A DNA stretch of 64,000 nucleotides. Origin: Corynebacterium atrinae. Lineage in GTDB: Bacteria; Actinomycetota; Actinomycetes; Mycobacteriales; Mycobacteriaceae. The first letter of the stretch is position 1. Each line of letters begins with the position of its first letter. The notes beneath the pieces are model-generated. The model did no database searches. It saw only the letters and a program-made list of their open reading frames with translations, and was not told the origin of the DNA. Shown piece after piece: positions 17,566 to 27,206 of the stretch. Both the position numbers and the translations under genes were made by a program. The stretch lies in NCBI RefSeq assembly GCF_030408455.1, contig NZ_CP046977.1:868001-932000 (forward strand). Reading direction: 5' to 3'.

Positions 17566-18864
17566 ATGGATCCTCGCCGCCGAATCCCCCGGACCGATGA
17601 TCTGCTCCGGATGCCGGCCGTGGAGGCCGCACGGGAAGTGCTGTCCGAGCAGGTTATTCGTTCCCATCTTCAGTCGGTGCAGGAGTCTGCTCGCGCGGGG
17701 GAGATCGCGCCGGAGGCGGTGGCCGACACCCTCGCCCAAAAGCTCAGCCAGGCCCCCGCGACTTCGCTCACTCCCGTTATCAACGCCACCGGCGTCATCA
17801 TTCACACCAACATTGGCCGCGCGCCCTTGTCGGATGCCGCCACGGCGGCGCTGACGAAAGCGGCGGGCTACGTCGATGTCGAAATGGACTTGGCCACGGG
17901 TCTGCGCTCCCGCGAACGCGGTGCCGGTGCCACCCGCGCGCTGCTCGCAGCATGCCCCGGCGCGGAGGACGCCCTCGTGGTCAACAATGGTGCGGCGGCG
18001 CTACTTTTGGCTACCACTGCGCTGGCCGACGGCGGCGAGGTCATCATCAGCCGTGGGGAGCTCATCGAAATCGGCGCGGGGTTCCGGCTGCCGGAGCTCA
18101 TCGAGTCCACCGACGTCCGACTCCGCGAGGTCGGGGCCACCAACCGCACTCACCTCGCGGACTACGCCGCCGCGATTACTTCCCGCACTCGCGCGCTGCT
18201 CAAGGTGCATCCGTCGAACTTCCGTATGGAGGGGTTCACCGCTGAGGCGACGGTCGCGCAGCTGCGCGGGTTGGCAGATGAGCATGATCTTCCGCTCATC
18301 GTCGATCTCGGCTCCGGGCTGCTCACCAACGATTCCGCGTTGCCGGAGGAACCCGATGTGTCCGCGCAGCTCGCGGAGGGGGCCGACGTCGTTATCGCGT
18401 CCGGCGACAAGCTCCTCGGCGGCCCGCAGGCGGGCATCCTTCTGGGTTCGGCGGCGATCATTGAGCGGTTGCGGAAGCATCCTCTCGCGCGGGCGCTGCG
18501 GATCGATAAGCTGCGCCTCGCGGCGCTCGAGGCGACCGTGAATGCCAAAGAAACCCCGGTGCACCAGGCCCTCCACGTCGACCCGGAGACCTTGCGCGGG
18601 CGGACCGTTACTCTGGCCGCCGCCGTCGGCGGGAGAGTCGTCGAGCATGTCGGCCGCGTCGGCGGGGGAGGCGCCCCCGGTTTTCCGCTGCCCGGCTGGG
18701 CCGTCGAGCTGCCCGCTGAACTGGCCGAGCGGCTTCGCGCGGGCGATCCCGTCGTCCTGCCCCGGGTGCACCAGGGCGTGTGCCTCATCGACCTCCGATG
18801 CGTGCCTGCCTCCCTCGACTCTGAGGTTGCCGCGGCGATCTTACGTGCCCGCGGGGCAGCGTAG
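17566..18864 (+). CDS. selA: L-seryl-tRNA(Sec) selenium transferase
   Basis: PLP enzyme that turns Ser-tRNA-Sec into Sec-tRNA-Sec, 432 residues. The PLP lysine is Lys282 in ASGDKLLGGPQAGI. The N-terminal domain holds INATGVIIHTNIGRAPLS, and the middle has VEMDLATGLRSRERG and LVVNNGAAALLL. Length is close to that of E. coli SelA (decameric type). ATG at 17566 follows GAAAGGA and lies 44 bases after tRNA-Sec. Its stop abuts the selB start. Confidence 0.96.
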   Translation: MDPRRRIPRTDDLLRMPAVEAAREVLSEQVIRSHLQSVQESARAGEIAPEAVADTLAQKLSQAPATSLTPVINATGVIIHTNIGRAPLSDAATAALTKAAGYVDVEMDLATGLRSRERGAGATRALLAACPGAEDALVVNNGAAALLLATTALADGGEVIISRGELIEIGAGFRLPELIESTDVRLREVGATNRTHLADYAAAITSRTRALLKVHPSNFRMEGFTAEATVAQLRGLADEHDLPLIVDLGSGLLTNDSALPEEPDVSAQLAEGADVVIASGDKLLGGPQAGILLGSAAIIERLRKHPLARALRIDKLRLAALEATVNAKETPVHQALHVDPETLRGRTVTLAAAVGGRVVEHVGRVGGGGAPGFPLPGWAVELPAELAERLRAGDPVVLPRVHQGVCLIDLRCVPASLDSEVAAAILRARGAA

Positions 18865-20652
18865 ATGTTCGTCGTCGCCACCGCCGGCCACGTCGATCAC
18901 GGCAAGTCCACGCTGGTCAAGGCGCTCACGGGCATGGAACCGGATCGTTGGGAGGAGGAAAAGCGCCGCGGCCTCACCATCGATCTCGGCTTCGTGTGGA
19001 CCCACCTCGACGCCGACACAGATGTCGCGTTCGTGGATGTCCCCGGCCACGAGCGCTACCTCGGCAACATGCTCGCGGGCCTCGGCCCCGCCCCGGTGGT
19101 CTGTTTTGTCGTCGCTGCGGATGAGGGCTGGCAGGCGCAGTCGGCGGACCATCGCGATGCGGTGCGCGCCCTCGGCATCCGCCACGGCGTCATCGCGCTC
19201 ACCCGCGCCGACCGGGCGGACGAGGCCCGGCGCGCGCAGGTAGCAGCCCAGGTCCGGCACGAATTCGCTGACACCATGCTTGCCGACGCCCCCGTGGTCA
19301 CCGTCTCTGCCCGCACCGGCGAGGGCCTCGACGCCCTCCGCACCACCCTCGCCCGGGTGCTCGCTGCCGCTCCCACCCCGGACCCGACGGCGCGGGTGCG
19401 GATGTGGGTCGACCGGGCCTTCAGCCTCAAGGGGACTGGCACCGTGGTCACCGGCACCTTGGCCGCGGGCACGGTGGCGGAGGGGAGCACGCTCGATCTG
19501 CACGGTGCGGACGGTACGCGGGCGGTGAACATCCGGGGCCTGCACAGCCAAAACGCCTCCGCGCCCGAGGTCGGCCCCGTCAACCGCGTTGCCATCAATC
19601 TGCGTGGTCAGTCCAGCGAGGACATTCACCGCGGCAACGTTCTGCTCACCCCGGATGCGTGGCCGATCGTGGACACGGTGGACATCCGCCGGTCCTCGGG
19701 TCACACCTTTGCGGACGCACCGGCTGAGGTGGTCGTCCACGTCGGGACGGCCGCGGTCGTCGCTACGCTGCGACCATTTGACGCCGACCATGCCCGCCTC
19801 GTCCTGCAGCGTCCGCTGCCGCTCATTGTCGGCGACCGCCTCGTGTTGCGCCGCTCCGGGGATCGCGCCGTCTACGCGGGTGCGAGCATCCTCGATGTCG
19901 ACCCGCCCGCCCTGCAGCGTCGCGGTGATGGGCATCGCCGGGCGCTGACGTTGAGCAGCACGGACGAGCGCGGAGACGTCCTCGCCGAGATCGCCCGCCG
20001 CGGGGCGATCCGCCGATCGGAGCTCGCACAGATGGGCCTGACGGTGGGGGACAAGCCACCCCAGGGTGCCATTGCCCTGCGGGAGTGGTGGATTCACATC
20101 TGCCAGTTGGGCGCCTGGCGCGATGAGCTCACCCGTGCCCTCGATCAGCACACCCTCGAGCATCCGCTCTCGGCGGGTCTGAGCTGCGGGGCCGCGCTGG
20201 GTATCCTCGACCTCCCCGACGATTCGCTCCTGGGCCTCGTCGTGGCTGCCGCGAAACTGGAGCAGTCGGAGGGGACTATCCGGGCACCCGGTGCTGCAGT
20301 TGACCTGGGCGCGGCAGAGGAACCCATCGCCCACCTGGAGGAACGGCTGCACGATGCGCCTTTCCATGCCCCGGACGCCGATGAACTCCGTGCCCTCAGC
20401 TTGGGAAGCAGAGAGCTGGCCGCAGCGGAGCGGGCCGGGAGAATCCTGCGCCTGCCAGATGGAATCGTCGTTCTTCCCACCGCCCCGGCTCGGGCGATAG
20501 CCCTGCTCAGTCAGCTGGAACAGCCGTTCAGTACGTCACAGGCCCGCCAGGCGTTGTCCACGACGCGCCGCGTCGCCATCCCCCTGCTGGAATACCTCGA
20601 CCGCACGGGTGTGACTTCCCGGCTCGATGGGGGGTACCGGCGGATCCGCTAG
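18865..20652 (+). CDS. selB: selenocysteine-specific elongation factor SelB
   Basis: 595 residues. GTPase G1 motif AGHVDHGKST at residues 7-16, switch RGLTIDLGF, G3 DVPGHERY, then EF-Tu-like domains 2-3 (GTGTVVTGTL) and C-terminal winged helices that bind SECIS. The G1 and switch sequences separate it from EF-Tu. ATG immediately follows the selA stop, so the two are translationally coupled. The last 4 bases overlap a convergent gene. Confidence 0.95.
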   Translation: MFVVATAGHVDHGKSTLVKALTGMEPDRWEEEKRRGLTIDLGFVWTHLDADTDVAFVDVPGHERYLGNMLAGLGPAPVVCFVVAADEGWQAQSADHRDAVRALGIRHGVIALTRADRADEARRAQVAAQVRHEFADTMLADAPVVTVSARTGEGLDALRTTLARVLAAAPTPDPTARVRMWVDRAFSLKGTGTVVTGTLAAGTVAEGSTLDLHGADGTRAVNIRGLHSQNASAPEVGPVNRVAINLRGQSSEDIHRGNVLLTPDAWPIVDTVDIRRSSGHTFADAPAEVVVHVGTAAVVATLRPFDADHARLVLQRPLPLIVGDRLVLRRSGDRAVYAGASILDVDPPALQRRGDGHRRALTLSSTDERGDVLAEIARRGAIRRSELAQMGLTVGDKPPQGAIALREWWIHICQLGAWRDELTRALDQHTLEHPLSAGLSCGAALGILDLPDDSLLGLVVAAAKLEQSEGTIRAPGAAVDLGAAEEPIAHLEERLHDAPFHAPDADELRALSLGSRELAAAERAGRILRLPDGIVVLPTAPARAIALLSQLEQPFSTSQARQALSTTRRVAIPLLEYLDRTGVTSRLDGGYRRIR

Positions 20653-21425
20653 AGCTCCTCGACGTTGATGGCCCGAAACATGACGGTCCGGGGGCCGGCG
20701 GGCACGGGCTCGGCGAGCTCGTCGCCGTCCATGGTGATCGCCCAGACCCCAGGGGCCAGGACCTCCACCTGCTCCGGTTCGGGCTCCACCACCGGTAAGG
20801 CGGGAAGCTCGTAGGCCTGACCCGGGCCCGCATCCACCACGCAGTACCCGTGGTGGGAGAACACCCGGACCCCGACGGGCCCCTGAAGGCCGTAGGCACG
20901 CACCCGCCAGGGGGCGTGCGGGGTGGGGATGACGCGGTCGTCGATAAGCAATGATTCTTCCGCCATGACCCCGAGGTAGTGCCCATCGGGCAGCTCGGCG
21001 GGCAGCGGGTGGAGCTCGCCCTGGGGGACGAGGACCGAGCCGGGGGGAAGGTTGTTGAGCGGGACCGCGGTGCCGGGCTCGGGCAGTTCCACCGCGACGG
21101 CGAGGCGGCCTGCGGCCCGGTCGATGCTCACCCGCGCGCGCGTGAGCGGGGTGAGACCGGCCTCCACGACGCGCTCGATCTCCGGGTATTCCGCGCGGAC
21201 CTGCGCTGACAGGGAGCCGATGATGCCGAACTCCCACCGTATCCGCCAGCCCCCATCACCCAGATTGGGAACCAACGTCACCTCGATCAGGACTCCATCT
21301 GGCCCGATGAGCTCCGCCGAACGCAGCTGGGAGAAGAGAATCGCCTGGTTGACGCGCTCCACCGCCAGAGAGCGCGGCGGCGTGCCCGACGGGGGCAGCG
21401 CAAGGGGATAGCTGGGGACAACCAT
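20649..21425 (-). CDS. hypothetical protein
   Basis: 258 residues, Pro- and Val-rich, with no signal peptide or membrane helix and no family I recognise. The middle (GHYLGVMAEES, then VRVFSHHGYCVV) suggests a beta-rich fold. The N-terminal part mentions no catalytic motif. Codon use is like the neighbours, so it is probably resident in the genome rather than transferred. Convergent with selB. Confidence 0.6.
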   Translation of the reverse strand: MVVPSYPLALPPSGTPPRSLAVERVNQAILFSQLRSAELIGPDGVLIEVTLVPNLGDGGWRIRWEFGIIGSLSAQVRAEYPEIERVVEAGLTPLTRARVSIDRAAGRLAVAVELPEPGTAVPLNNLPPGSVLVPQGELHPLPAELPDGHYLGVMAEESLLIDDRVIPTPHAPWRVRAYGLQGPVGVRVFSHHGYCVVDAGPGQAYELPALPVVEPEPEQVEVLAPGVWAITMDGDELAEPVPAGPRTVMFRAINVEEL

Positions 21426-21448
21426 GTGTTCAGCCTAGTAAATCCGGC

Positions 21449-23773
21449 CTAGCCCACGTACTCCTTGAGGTAGCGCCCCGTCAGCGTCGCGGCCTCGGCC
21501 ACCATCTCGGCGGGGGTGCCGGTGAAGGCGATGGTGCCGCCATCGGTACCCGCGCCGGGGCCGACGTCGATGACGTGATCGGCGTGCGCCACCACGGCCA
21601 GGTGATGCTCGATGCACACGACCGTCTTGCCCTGCTCGACCATCCGGTCGAGCAATGCCAACAGCGTATCGACGTCCGCGAGGTGCAGGCCCGTCGTCGG
21701 CTCATCGAGGATGAACACATTCGCCTTCTCGCCGAGGTGGCTGGCCAGCTTGAGGCGCTGGCGCTCACCGCCGGAGAGCGTGGTCAGGGGCTGGCCCAAA
21801 GTGATATAGCCCAGCCCGACGTCGACGAGGCGGGCGCAGATCTTGGCCGCCGCCGGAACCTTGGCTTCTGCGGAAGCGAAGAATTCGGCGGCCTCGGCGG
21901 CGGGCATCTGCAATACCTCGGCGATGTCCTTGCCGCCAAAGAGATAGTGCAGGACGGCGTCGTCGAAACGCCGTCCCTCGCAGACCTCACAGGGCAGATC
22001 CACGCCGGACATGATGCCCAGATCGACGTAGACCACCCCGGCACCCTTGCAATTGGGGCAGGCGCCCTCGGAGTTGGGGGAGAACAACGCCGGTTTCACC
22101 CCGTGGGCCTTGGCGAAAGCCTTGCGGATCGGCTCCAGCGCCCCCGTGTAGGTGGCCGGGTTGGAGCGGCGGGACCCGCGGATGGGGGACTGGTCGACGA
22201 TGACCATGTCCTCTCGCGCAGGCAGCGACCCGACCAGGGACGACTTTCCAGAGCCCGCGACTCCCGTGATGGCGGTGAGCACCCCGAGCGGAATATCGAC
22301 GTCGACGTCGCGAAGGTTATTGCGCGAGGCCCCACGGATCTCGATCGCCCCGCTGCCTTCCCGCACGGAATCCTTCAGCTTCGCTCGATCATCGAGGTGC
22401 TGGCCGGTGATCGTGCCCGCGCCGCGCAGGCCCGCTAGCGGACCCTGGTATTGCAGCTGGCCACCGGCAGAACCCGCGCCGGGACCGAGGTCGACGACGT
22501 GATCGGCGATGGCGATGGTTTCCGGCTTGTGCTCGACGACGAGCACGGTGTTGCCTTTGTCCCGGAGCTCGAGCAGGAGCTTGTTCATCCGCTCGATGTC
22601 GTGCGGGTGCAGGCCCGCGGTGGGCTCGTCGAAGACATAAGTGATGTCCGTCAGCGCCGAGCCGAGGTGGCGGATCATCTTCGTGCGCTGCGCCTCGCCG
22701 CCCGACAAGGTACCCGCCGGGCGGTCGAGGGTGAGGTAGCCCAGGCCAATCTCGACGAAGCTGCGCAGGGTCTCCTGGATGGCCGTGATGAGCGGGGCCA
22801 CGGACGGGTTCTCCACCTGCTCCATCCACTCGGCGAGGTCGCGGATCTCCATTGCGCAGAGCTCGGCGATGTTCTTGCCCATGATTCGTGATTCCAGGGC
22901 GTGCTGGGCGAGCCGAGTGCCGCCGCAGGAGGGGCAGGGAACGAAGGTAACGGCCCGGTCGACGAACTCGCCGATGGCCTTCTGCATCGAGTCGCGATCC
23001 TTGGACAAGATCGACTTCTTCACCCGGACGACCAGGCCATCGTAGGTGTAGTTGAACCCGTTGAACTTGATCTTCTGTGATTCCTCGTCGAGCAGTGCGT
23101 GGCGCTGCGCCTCGGTGAACTCCGCGATCGGGATGTCCGCCGGGTAGAGGCCGGACTCGGCGAAGGTCTTCCACACCCAGGAACCGACCTTGTACCCGGG
23201 GACCAGGAGGGCGCCGTCATTGAGGGACAAGGAGACGTCGATAAGCTGGGTTAAGTCGATGTCGGAGACTCGACCCATGCCCTCGCACGTGGGGCACTGG
23301 CCGCCGGTGCGCTTGAAGTCGACGCGTTCCTTCTTGCCTTCGCCCACCGCGATCGCGCCCGAGGCGGAGACCGAGGGCACATTGAAGGAGTACGCGCCGG
23401 GGCCGCCCGCCGACGGCTCGGCAATCCGGGAGAAGAGGATGCGCAACATCGCCGTGGCATCGGTAGCAGTGCCGACGGTGGACCGCGAATTCGCGCCCAT
23501 CGGCTCCTGGTCGACGATGATGGCGGTGGTGATGCCCTCCAAATGATCGACATCCGGGCGGGCAAGCGTGGGCATGAAACCCTGGACAAACGTGGAATAA
23601 GTCTCGTTGATCAGGCGCTGCGACTCCGCCGCTATGGTGCCAAACACCAGGGAAGACTTTCCGGAACCGGACACACCCGTAAAGACCGTGAGCTGGCGCT
23701 TCGGGATGTCGACGTCGATGCCGCGGAGATTGTTTTCGTGGGCGCCGAGGACGCGAATGATATTAGGGGACAA
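21449..23773 (-). CDS. short UvrA-like ATPase (excinuclease ABC subunit A paralogue)
   Basis: 774 residues against about 950 for true UvrA. It has two ABC ATPase halves: Walker A GVSGSGKSS near residue 35 and GVAGSGKSS near 510, signatures LSGGEAQRTKM and LSGGERQRLKL, and CPTCEGMG and CPNCKGAG zinc modules. The shortening is in the insertion regions that bind UvrB or DNA in UvrA. Such UvrA2/DrrC-like proteins are linked to drug or DNA-adduct tolerance in actinomycetes; function here is inferred. It overlaps the lplA gene by 11 bases. Confidence 0.88.
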   Translation of the reverse strand: MSPNIIRVLGAHENNLRGIDVDIPKRQLTVFTGVSGSGKSSLVFGTIAAESQRLINETYSTFVQGFMPTLARPDVDHLEGITTAIIVDQEPMGANSRSTVGTATDATAMLRILFSRIAEPSAGGPGAYSFNVPSVSASGAIAVGEGKKERVDFKRTGGQCPTCEGMGRVSDIDLTQLIDVSLSLNDGALLVPGYKVGSWVWKTFAESGLYPADIPIAEFTEAQRHALLDEESQKIKFNGFNYTYDGLVVRVKKSILSKDRDSMQKAIGEFVDRAVTFVPCPSCGGTRLAQHALESRIMGKNIAELCAMEIRDLAEWMEQVENPSVAPLITAIQETLRSFVEIGLGYLTLDRPAGTLSGGEAQRTKMIRHLGSALTDITYVFDEPTAGLHPHDIERMNKLLLELRDKGNTVLVVEHKPETIAIADHVVDLGPGAGSAGGQLQYQGPLAGLRGAGTITGQHLDDRAKLKDSVREGSGAIEIRGASRNNLRDVDVDIPLGVLTAITGVAGSGKSSLVGSLPAREDMVIVDQSPIRGSRRSNPATYTGALEPIRKAFAKAHGVKPALFSPNSEGACPNCKGAGVVYVDLGIMSGVDLPCEVCEGRRFDDAVLHYLFGGKDIAEVLQMPAAEAAEFFASAEAKVPAAAKICARLVDVGLGYITLGQPLTTLSGGERQRLKLASHLGEKANVFILDEPTTGLHLADVDTLLALLDRMVEQGKTVVCIEHHLAVVAHADHVIDVGPGAGTDGGTIAFTGTPAEMVAEAATLTGRYLKEYVG

Positions 23774-24821
23774 GATGAGTCCATTCCTCGGTGCCGTACT
23801 TCTCGCTCACGAGCTTCTCCGCCGCTTCCAGGTCAGCGTGTGACAACTCAGCGCGCTGCGCCCCGTAACGAGCCATGAACTCATTGATCATCGTCTCAAT
23901 GATCTCCTCGCGCGGCGAGCCCGTCTGCCGCCGCAACGGATCCACCCGCTTCTTCGCCGACCGCAACCCTTTCGACGCGAGCTTGACCTTGCCGATGCGC
24001 AAGACCTCCATCATCTTGTCCGCGTCAATGTCATAGCTCATCGTCGCGTGATGCAACACGACGTCCTTGCGGCGCTTCTGGGCCGCGCCGCCAATCTTGC
24101 CGCCATCGGAAGTGATGTCATTGATCGGCTCATACCAGGCGTTGACCCCCTGCTTCTTCAACGCGGCGAGCACCCACTGATCCAAGTACTCGTAAGAAGA
24201 CTCGTAGGAGAGTCCCGCAACCATCGACTCCGGCACATACAGCGAATAGGTGATGCAGTTGCCACCCTCCATGAACATGGCGCCGCCCCCAGAGATCCGC
24301 CGCACGACGGTAATGCCATGCTTCTCGACGCCCTCCGGGTCCACCTCATTGACATACGACTGGTAGGAGCCAATCACCGTGGCCTTGTCCTCCCACTCCC
24401 AAAAACGCAGCGTCGGGCCCCGCGTGCCCTCAGCGAGCTGGTTCAGCATGACCTCGTCGAGCGCCACATTGACCGGCGTCGGCAGCGGACCCGGGTGGAT
24501 GACCTCCCACGTGTGATCGGTGAAATCCGTGCCGCCACTGATCGCGCGCTTGACGGCCACGGCGACGTCGTGAGTGCCAAAACCATGCAGGGCAAGGTCG
24601 TCGAACGTGGACAGGGCGGTGTCGATCCGCTCCTGCAGCTGCTCGGTGGTTTCGCTTGTCGACGCCCCGACCAGCGAGGGGGCGATCGCCCCGTACGCCC
24701 CGTCCGGCTCGAGGAAAAAGTCGCCGGAAATCTTTGCGGCGCTAATGCGGTTGTCTTCTACATCCACGTCCGCGACGACGAGCTTGCCGCCGGGGACTTT
24801 AATCTCAAAATGCTGCGTCAT
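23763..24821 (-). CDS. lplA: lipoate-protein ligase with N-terminal accessory domain
   Basis: 352 residues. The catalytic ligase domain spans about 90-350: RRISGGGAMFMEGGN binds the lipoyl-adenylate, and GGKIGGAAQKRR carries the conserved Lys. The first 80 residues (ISGDFFLEPDGAYGAI and so on) look like the accessory domain that normally sits at the C-terminus of E. coli LplA, so the domain order appears permuted. Salvages lipoate onto dehydrogenase E2 or GcvH proteins. Minus strand, upstream of and overlapping the UvrA-like gene. Confidence 0.85.
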   Translation of the reverse strand: MTQHFEIKVPGGKLVVADVDVEDNRISAAKISGDFFLEPDGAYGAIAPSLVGASTSETTEQLQERIDTALSTFDDLALHGFGTHDVAVAVKRAISGGTDFTDHTWEVIHPGPLPTPVNVALDEVMLNQLAEGTRGPTLRFWEWEDKATVIGSYQSYVNEVDPEGVEKHGITVVRRISGGGAMFMEGGNCITYSLYVPESMVAGLSYESSYEYLDQWVLAALKKQGVNAWYEPINDITSDGGKIGGAAQKRRKDVVLHHATMSYDIDADKMMEVLRIGKVKLASKGLRSAKKRVDPLRRQTGSPREEIIETMINEFMARYGAQRAELSHADLEAAEKLVSEKYGTEEWTHLVP

Positions 24822-24861
24822 ACTTGCACAGAGTACGCAAAGAGATTAAGGTGCAATGCTA

Positions 24862-24984
24862 ATGAAAACGAATGCAAACAACTTCGATTTTTCCAATCTC
24901 ATCGTGGTCAACGGCGCCGAGGACGCCCCCGTCTGCGGACCGGAGGGATGCACACCAACCGGCGACGACGACGCGGTAAAGTAG
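24862..24984 (+). CDS. small Cys-containing peptide upstream of ZIP transporter
   Basis: 40 residues from ATG 24862 (or 42 from ATG 24856). The peptide has a hydrophobic stretch FSNLIVVNG, then VCGPEGCTPTGDDD. AAGG lies about ten bases before ATG 24862, a good ribosome site. It ends 6 bases before the transporter ATG, implying coupling. The paired cysteines and acidic tail could bind a metal ion, but I recognise no family. Short length makes coding status uncertain. Confidence 0.5.
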   Translation: MKTNANNFDFSNLIVVNGAEDAPVCGPEGCTPTGDDDAVK

Positions 24985-24990
24985 TCCTCC

Positions 24991-25797
24991 ATGTATGACC
25001 TGAGCACGGTGCTCTTCGCCCTCGGGCTGACCGTCTTCGCCGGCCTCTCCACAGGCATCGGCGGAGCCATCGCTGTGCTCCGCAAAAACCCCGGCGACCG
25101 ATTCATGGCCGGTTCCCTCGGCTTCTCCGCCGGCGTCATGCTCTACGTCTCCTTCATGGAGATCCTGCCCAAGGGCTTCGACGAACTCACCGAGGCCTGG
25201 GGCGAGGGCAGGGGCCCATGGGGCGCGGTCGGTGCCTTCTTCTTCGGCATCGCGGTCATCGCCATCATCGACCGTTTGGTACCCGAACCCATCAATCCCC
25301 ACGAACGCGGCATCGGGGCCGACCCCGTCCTCGACGCCCGCCGCCGACGCCTCATGAAGATGGGTGCCTTCACCGCCGGGGCCATCGCCATCCACAACTT
25401 CCCCGAAGGCTTCGCCACCTTCATCGCCGGCCTGGAGGCGCCGGAAGTGGCTCTCGCCGTGGCGGTGGCGATCGCGATCCACAACATCCCCGAAGGCATA
25501 GCCGTCGCCGTGCCCATCCGCGAGGCCACCGGCTCACGCTCGAAGGCCTTCACCTGGTCGCTGCTCTCCGGGCTGGCCGAACCCGCCGGAGCCCTCATCG
25601 GCTTCCTCTTGTTCATGCCCCTGCTCGGACCCGTCGCCTTGGGCATCGCCTTCGCCGCAGTCGCCGGAGTGATGGTCTTCATCTGCCTCGACGAGCTTCT
25701 GCCCACCGCGCAGGCCACCGGGCGCCACCACACCGCGGTCTATGGCCTCATTCTGGGTATGGCGGTCATGGCGCTGTCGCTGTTGATGCTTACCTAG
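24991..25797 (+). CDS. zupT: ZIP-family divalent metal transporter
   Basis: 268 residues, about eight transmembrane helices. Helix IV has HNFPEGFATF and helix V HNIPEGIAVAVP, the paired His-x3-Glu metal sites of ZupT/ZIP proteins. The basic loop DARRRRLMKMG precedes helix IV. Imports zinc or related divalent ions into the cytoplasm. Preceded closely by a small Cys peptide; no clear Zur or DtxR box is visible upstream. Confidence 0.92.
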   Translation: MYDLSTVLFALGLTVFAGLSTGIGGAIAVLRKNPGDRFMAGSLGFSAGVMLYVSFMEILPKGFDELTEAWGEGRGPWGAVGAFFFGIAVIAIIDRLVPEPINPHERGIGADPVLDARRRRLMKMGAFTAGAIAIHNFPEGFATFIAGLEAPEVALAVAVAIAIHNIPEGIAVAVPIREATGSRSKAFTWSLLSGLAEPAGALIGFLLFMPLLGPVALGIAFAAVAGVMVFICLDELLPTAQATGRHHTAVYGLILGMAVMALSLLMLT

Positions 25798-26038
25798 TGC
25801 CTCCTCTGGGTGTCCGCACCTCCTTCGCGTGACTTCATCCTAGTAGCCTGAGTTGGCTCATTTGCGGTTGATGTAGATCATATTGACAGCGTGGCCAGTC
25901 GGTTTATCCCCCGACTTTGATCATTTTGGGGTGAGCTAGCCCATATTGACAGTCTGACCAGTGCGCTCGGACCGGCAAGATGCCACAATTGCGCACTAAG
26001 GGGGTGGCAGGAGGGGGTAACCAGTAGATTGAACTTCT
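25798..26038. other. noncoding left flank of IS1634 element with direct repeat
   Basis: 241 bases without a convincing gene. CATATTGACAG occurs at 25879-25889 and 25942-25952, each followed by a similar stretch (CGTGGCCAGTCGG and TCTGACCAGTGCG). The copies are 63 bases apart and probably belong to the end of the adjacent IS1634-type element or a target duplicated by earlier insertions. The exact IS end cannot be fixed. Confidence 0.4.
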
Positions 26039-27206
26039 ATGAGCCCGTACATCTGCACCGTGACCACCGCCTCCGGTGCCACCGCCGTGCAGGTCATCTA
26101 CTCCGAACACCACGGCACCAAGAAGTTGGACCACATCGGATCCGCCCACACACCAGAAGATCTCGCCCTGCTCAAAGCCAAAGCCCAACGCTTACTAGAC
26201 GGCGATCAGATCAGCCTTGAACTCGGCGTGGATACCACGGCTGCTGCCACTGGCAGCGCGCACGCCCCGGTACCAGTGACCGCAGAACGGGCAGGCCATC
26301 TCATCGACGCGATCACCCGTGCCTACACCGACTTAAGCTTCGATGAGCCACCGACCATGACCAGGTCTTCGCTGATCTCGTGATGGCCAGGATCGTTCAA
26401 CCAGGCTCTACGTTCGACAGTGTGGAAACACTCGCCGAGATCGGAATGGAATCTGCAAGCTATCCCACGATCAACCGCCGGTTGCCGAAGTACGCGACCA
26501 CGCAGTTTCGGGACCGGCTGACCAGCGCGTGCGCTAGCCACGCTGGTATCGGACCCGGGGTACTAGTCCTCTACGATGTGACGACGTTGTACTTCGAAAC
26601 CGACAAAGAAGACGACTTACGCAAGCCTGGTTTTTCCAAGGAGCGGCGTCTCGAGCCACAGATCACGGTCGGGTTGTTATCCGATGCGACGGGGTTCCCA
26701 TTGGCGGTCGGGGCATTTGAGGGCAACATGGCAGAGACCCGGACAATGGTGCCGATGATCCGGCGGTTTCAAGAATCGTTCCACGTTGATGAGATCACTG
26801 TGGTTGCTGATGCGGGGATGTTTTCTGCTGGCAACAAGGCAGCAATCGTTGAAGCCGGTCTGGACTACATTCTGGGTACCCGGTTTCGCGATATCCCATA
26901 CCCGGTAGCGACGTGGCGCACGAACAATCCCGGCCAGGACTATGTGGATGGTCAGATCTGGATGATTGCTGACCGGACGGGACGGGGCCCTGATGGGGTG
27001 CCGCACTCGGTGACCTATTACCAGTACTCCTGGGATCGAGCACGGCGCACACTGAAGGGAATTGATGAGCAGGTCGCCAAGGCTGAGAAGGCAGTGGCCG
27101 GGACCATCGCGGTCAAGCGCAACAGGTTTGTTGATCTTAAAGCCCCAAATAAGCAGGTCAACTGGGCATTAGTGGATAAGAACAAAGCGTTGGCCGGGAT
27201 TAAGGG

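Noticed and set aside
18841..20367. Long open frame opposite selB
   Set aside because: Antisense shadow caused by high-GC third positions; the selB frame carries all GTPase motifs.
24841..24880. Zur box upstream of the ZIP transporter
   Set aside because: One AATGAAAACG half-site only; the expected mirror half is absent.
26340..26400. Programmed frameshift in the IS1634 transposase
   Set aside because: No slippery heptamer or downstream hairpin is evident, and IS1634 transposases are normally one frame, so decay is more likely.
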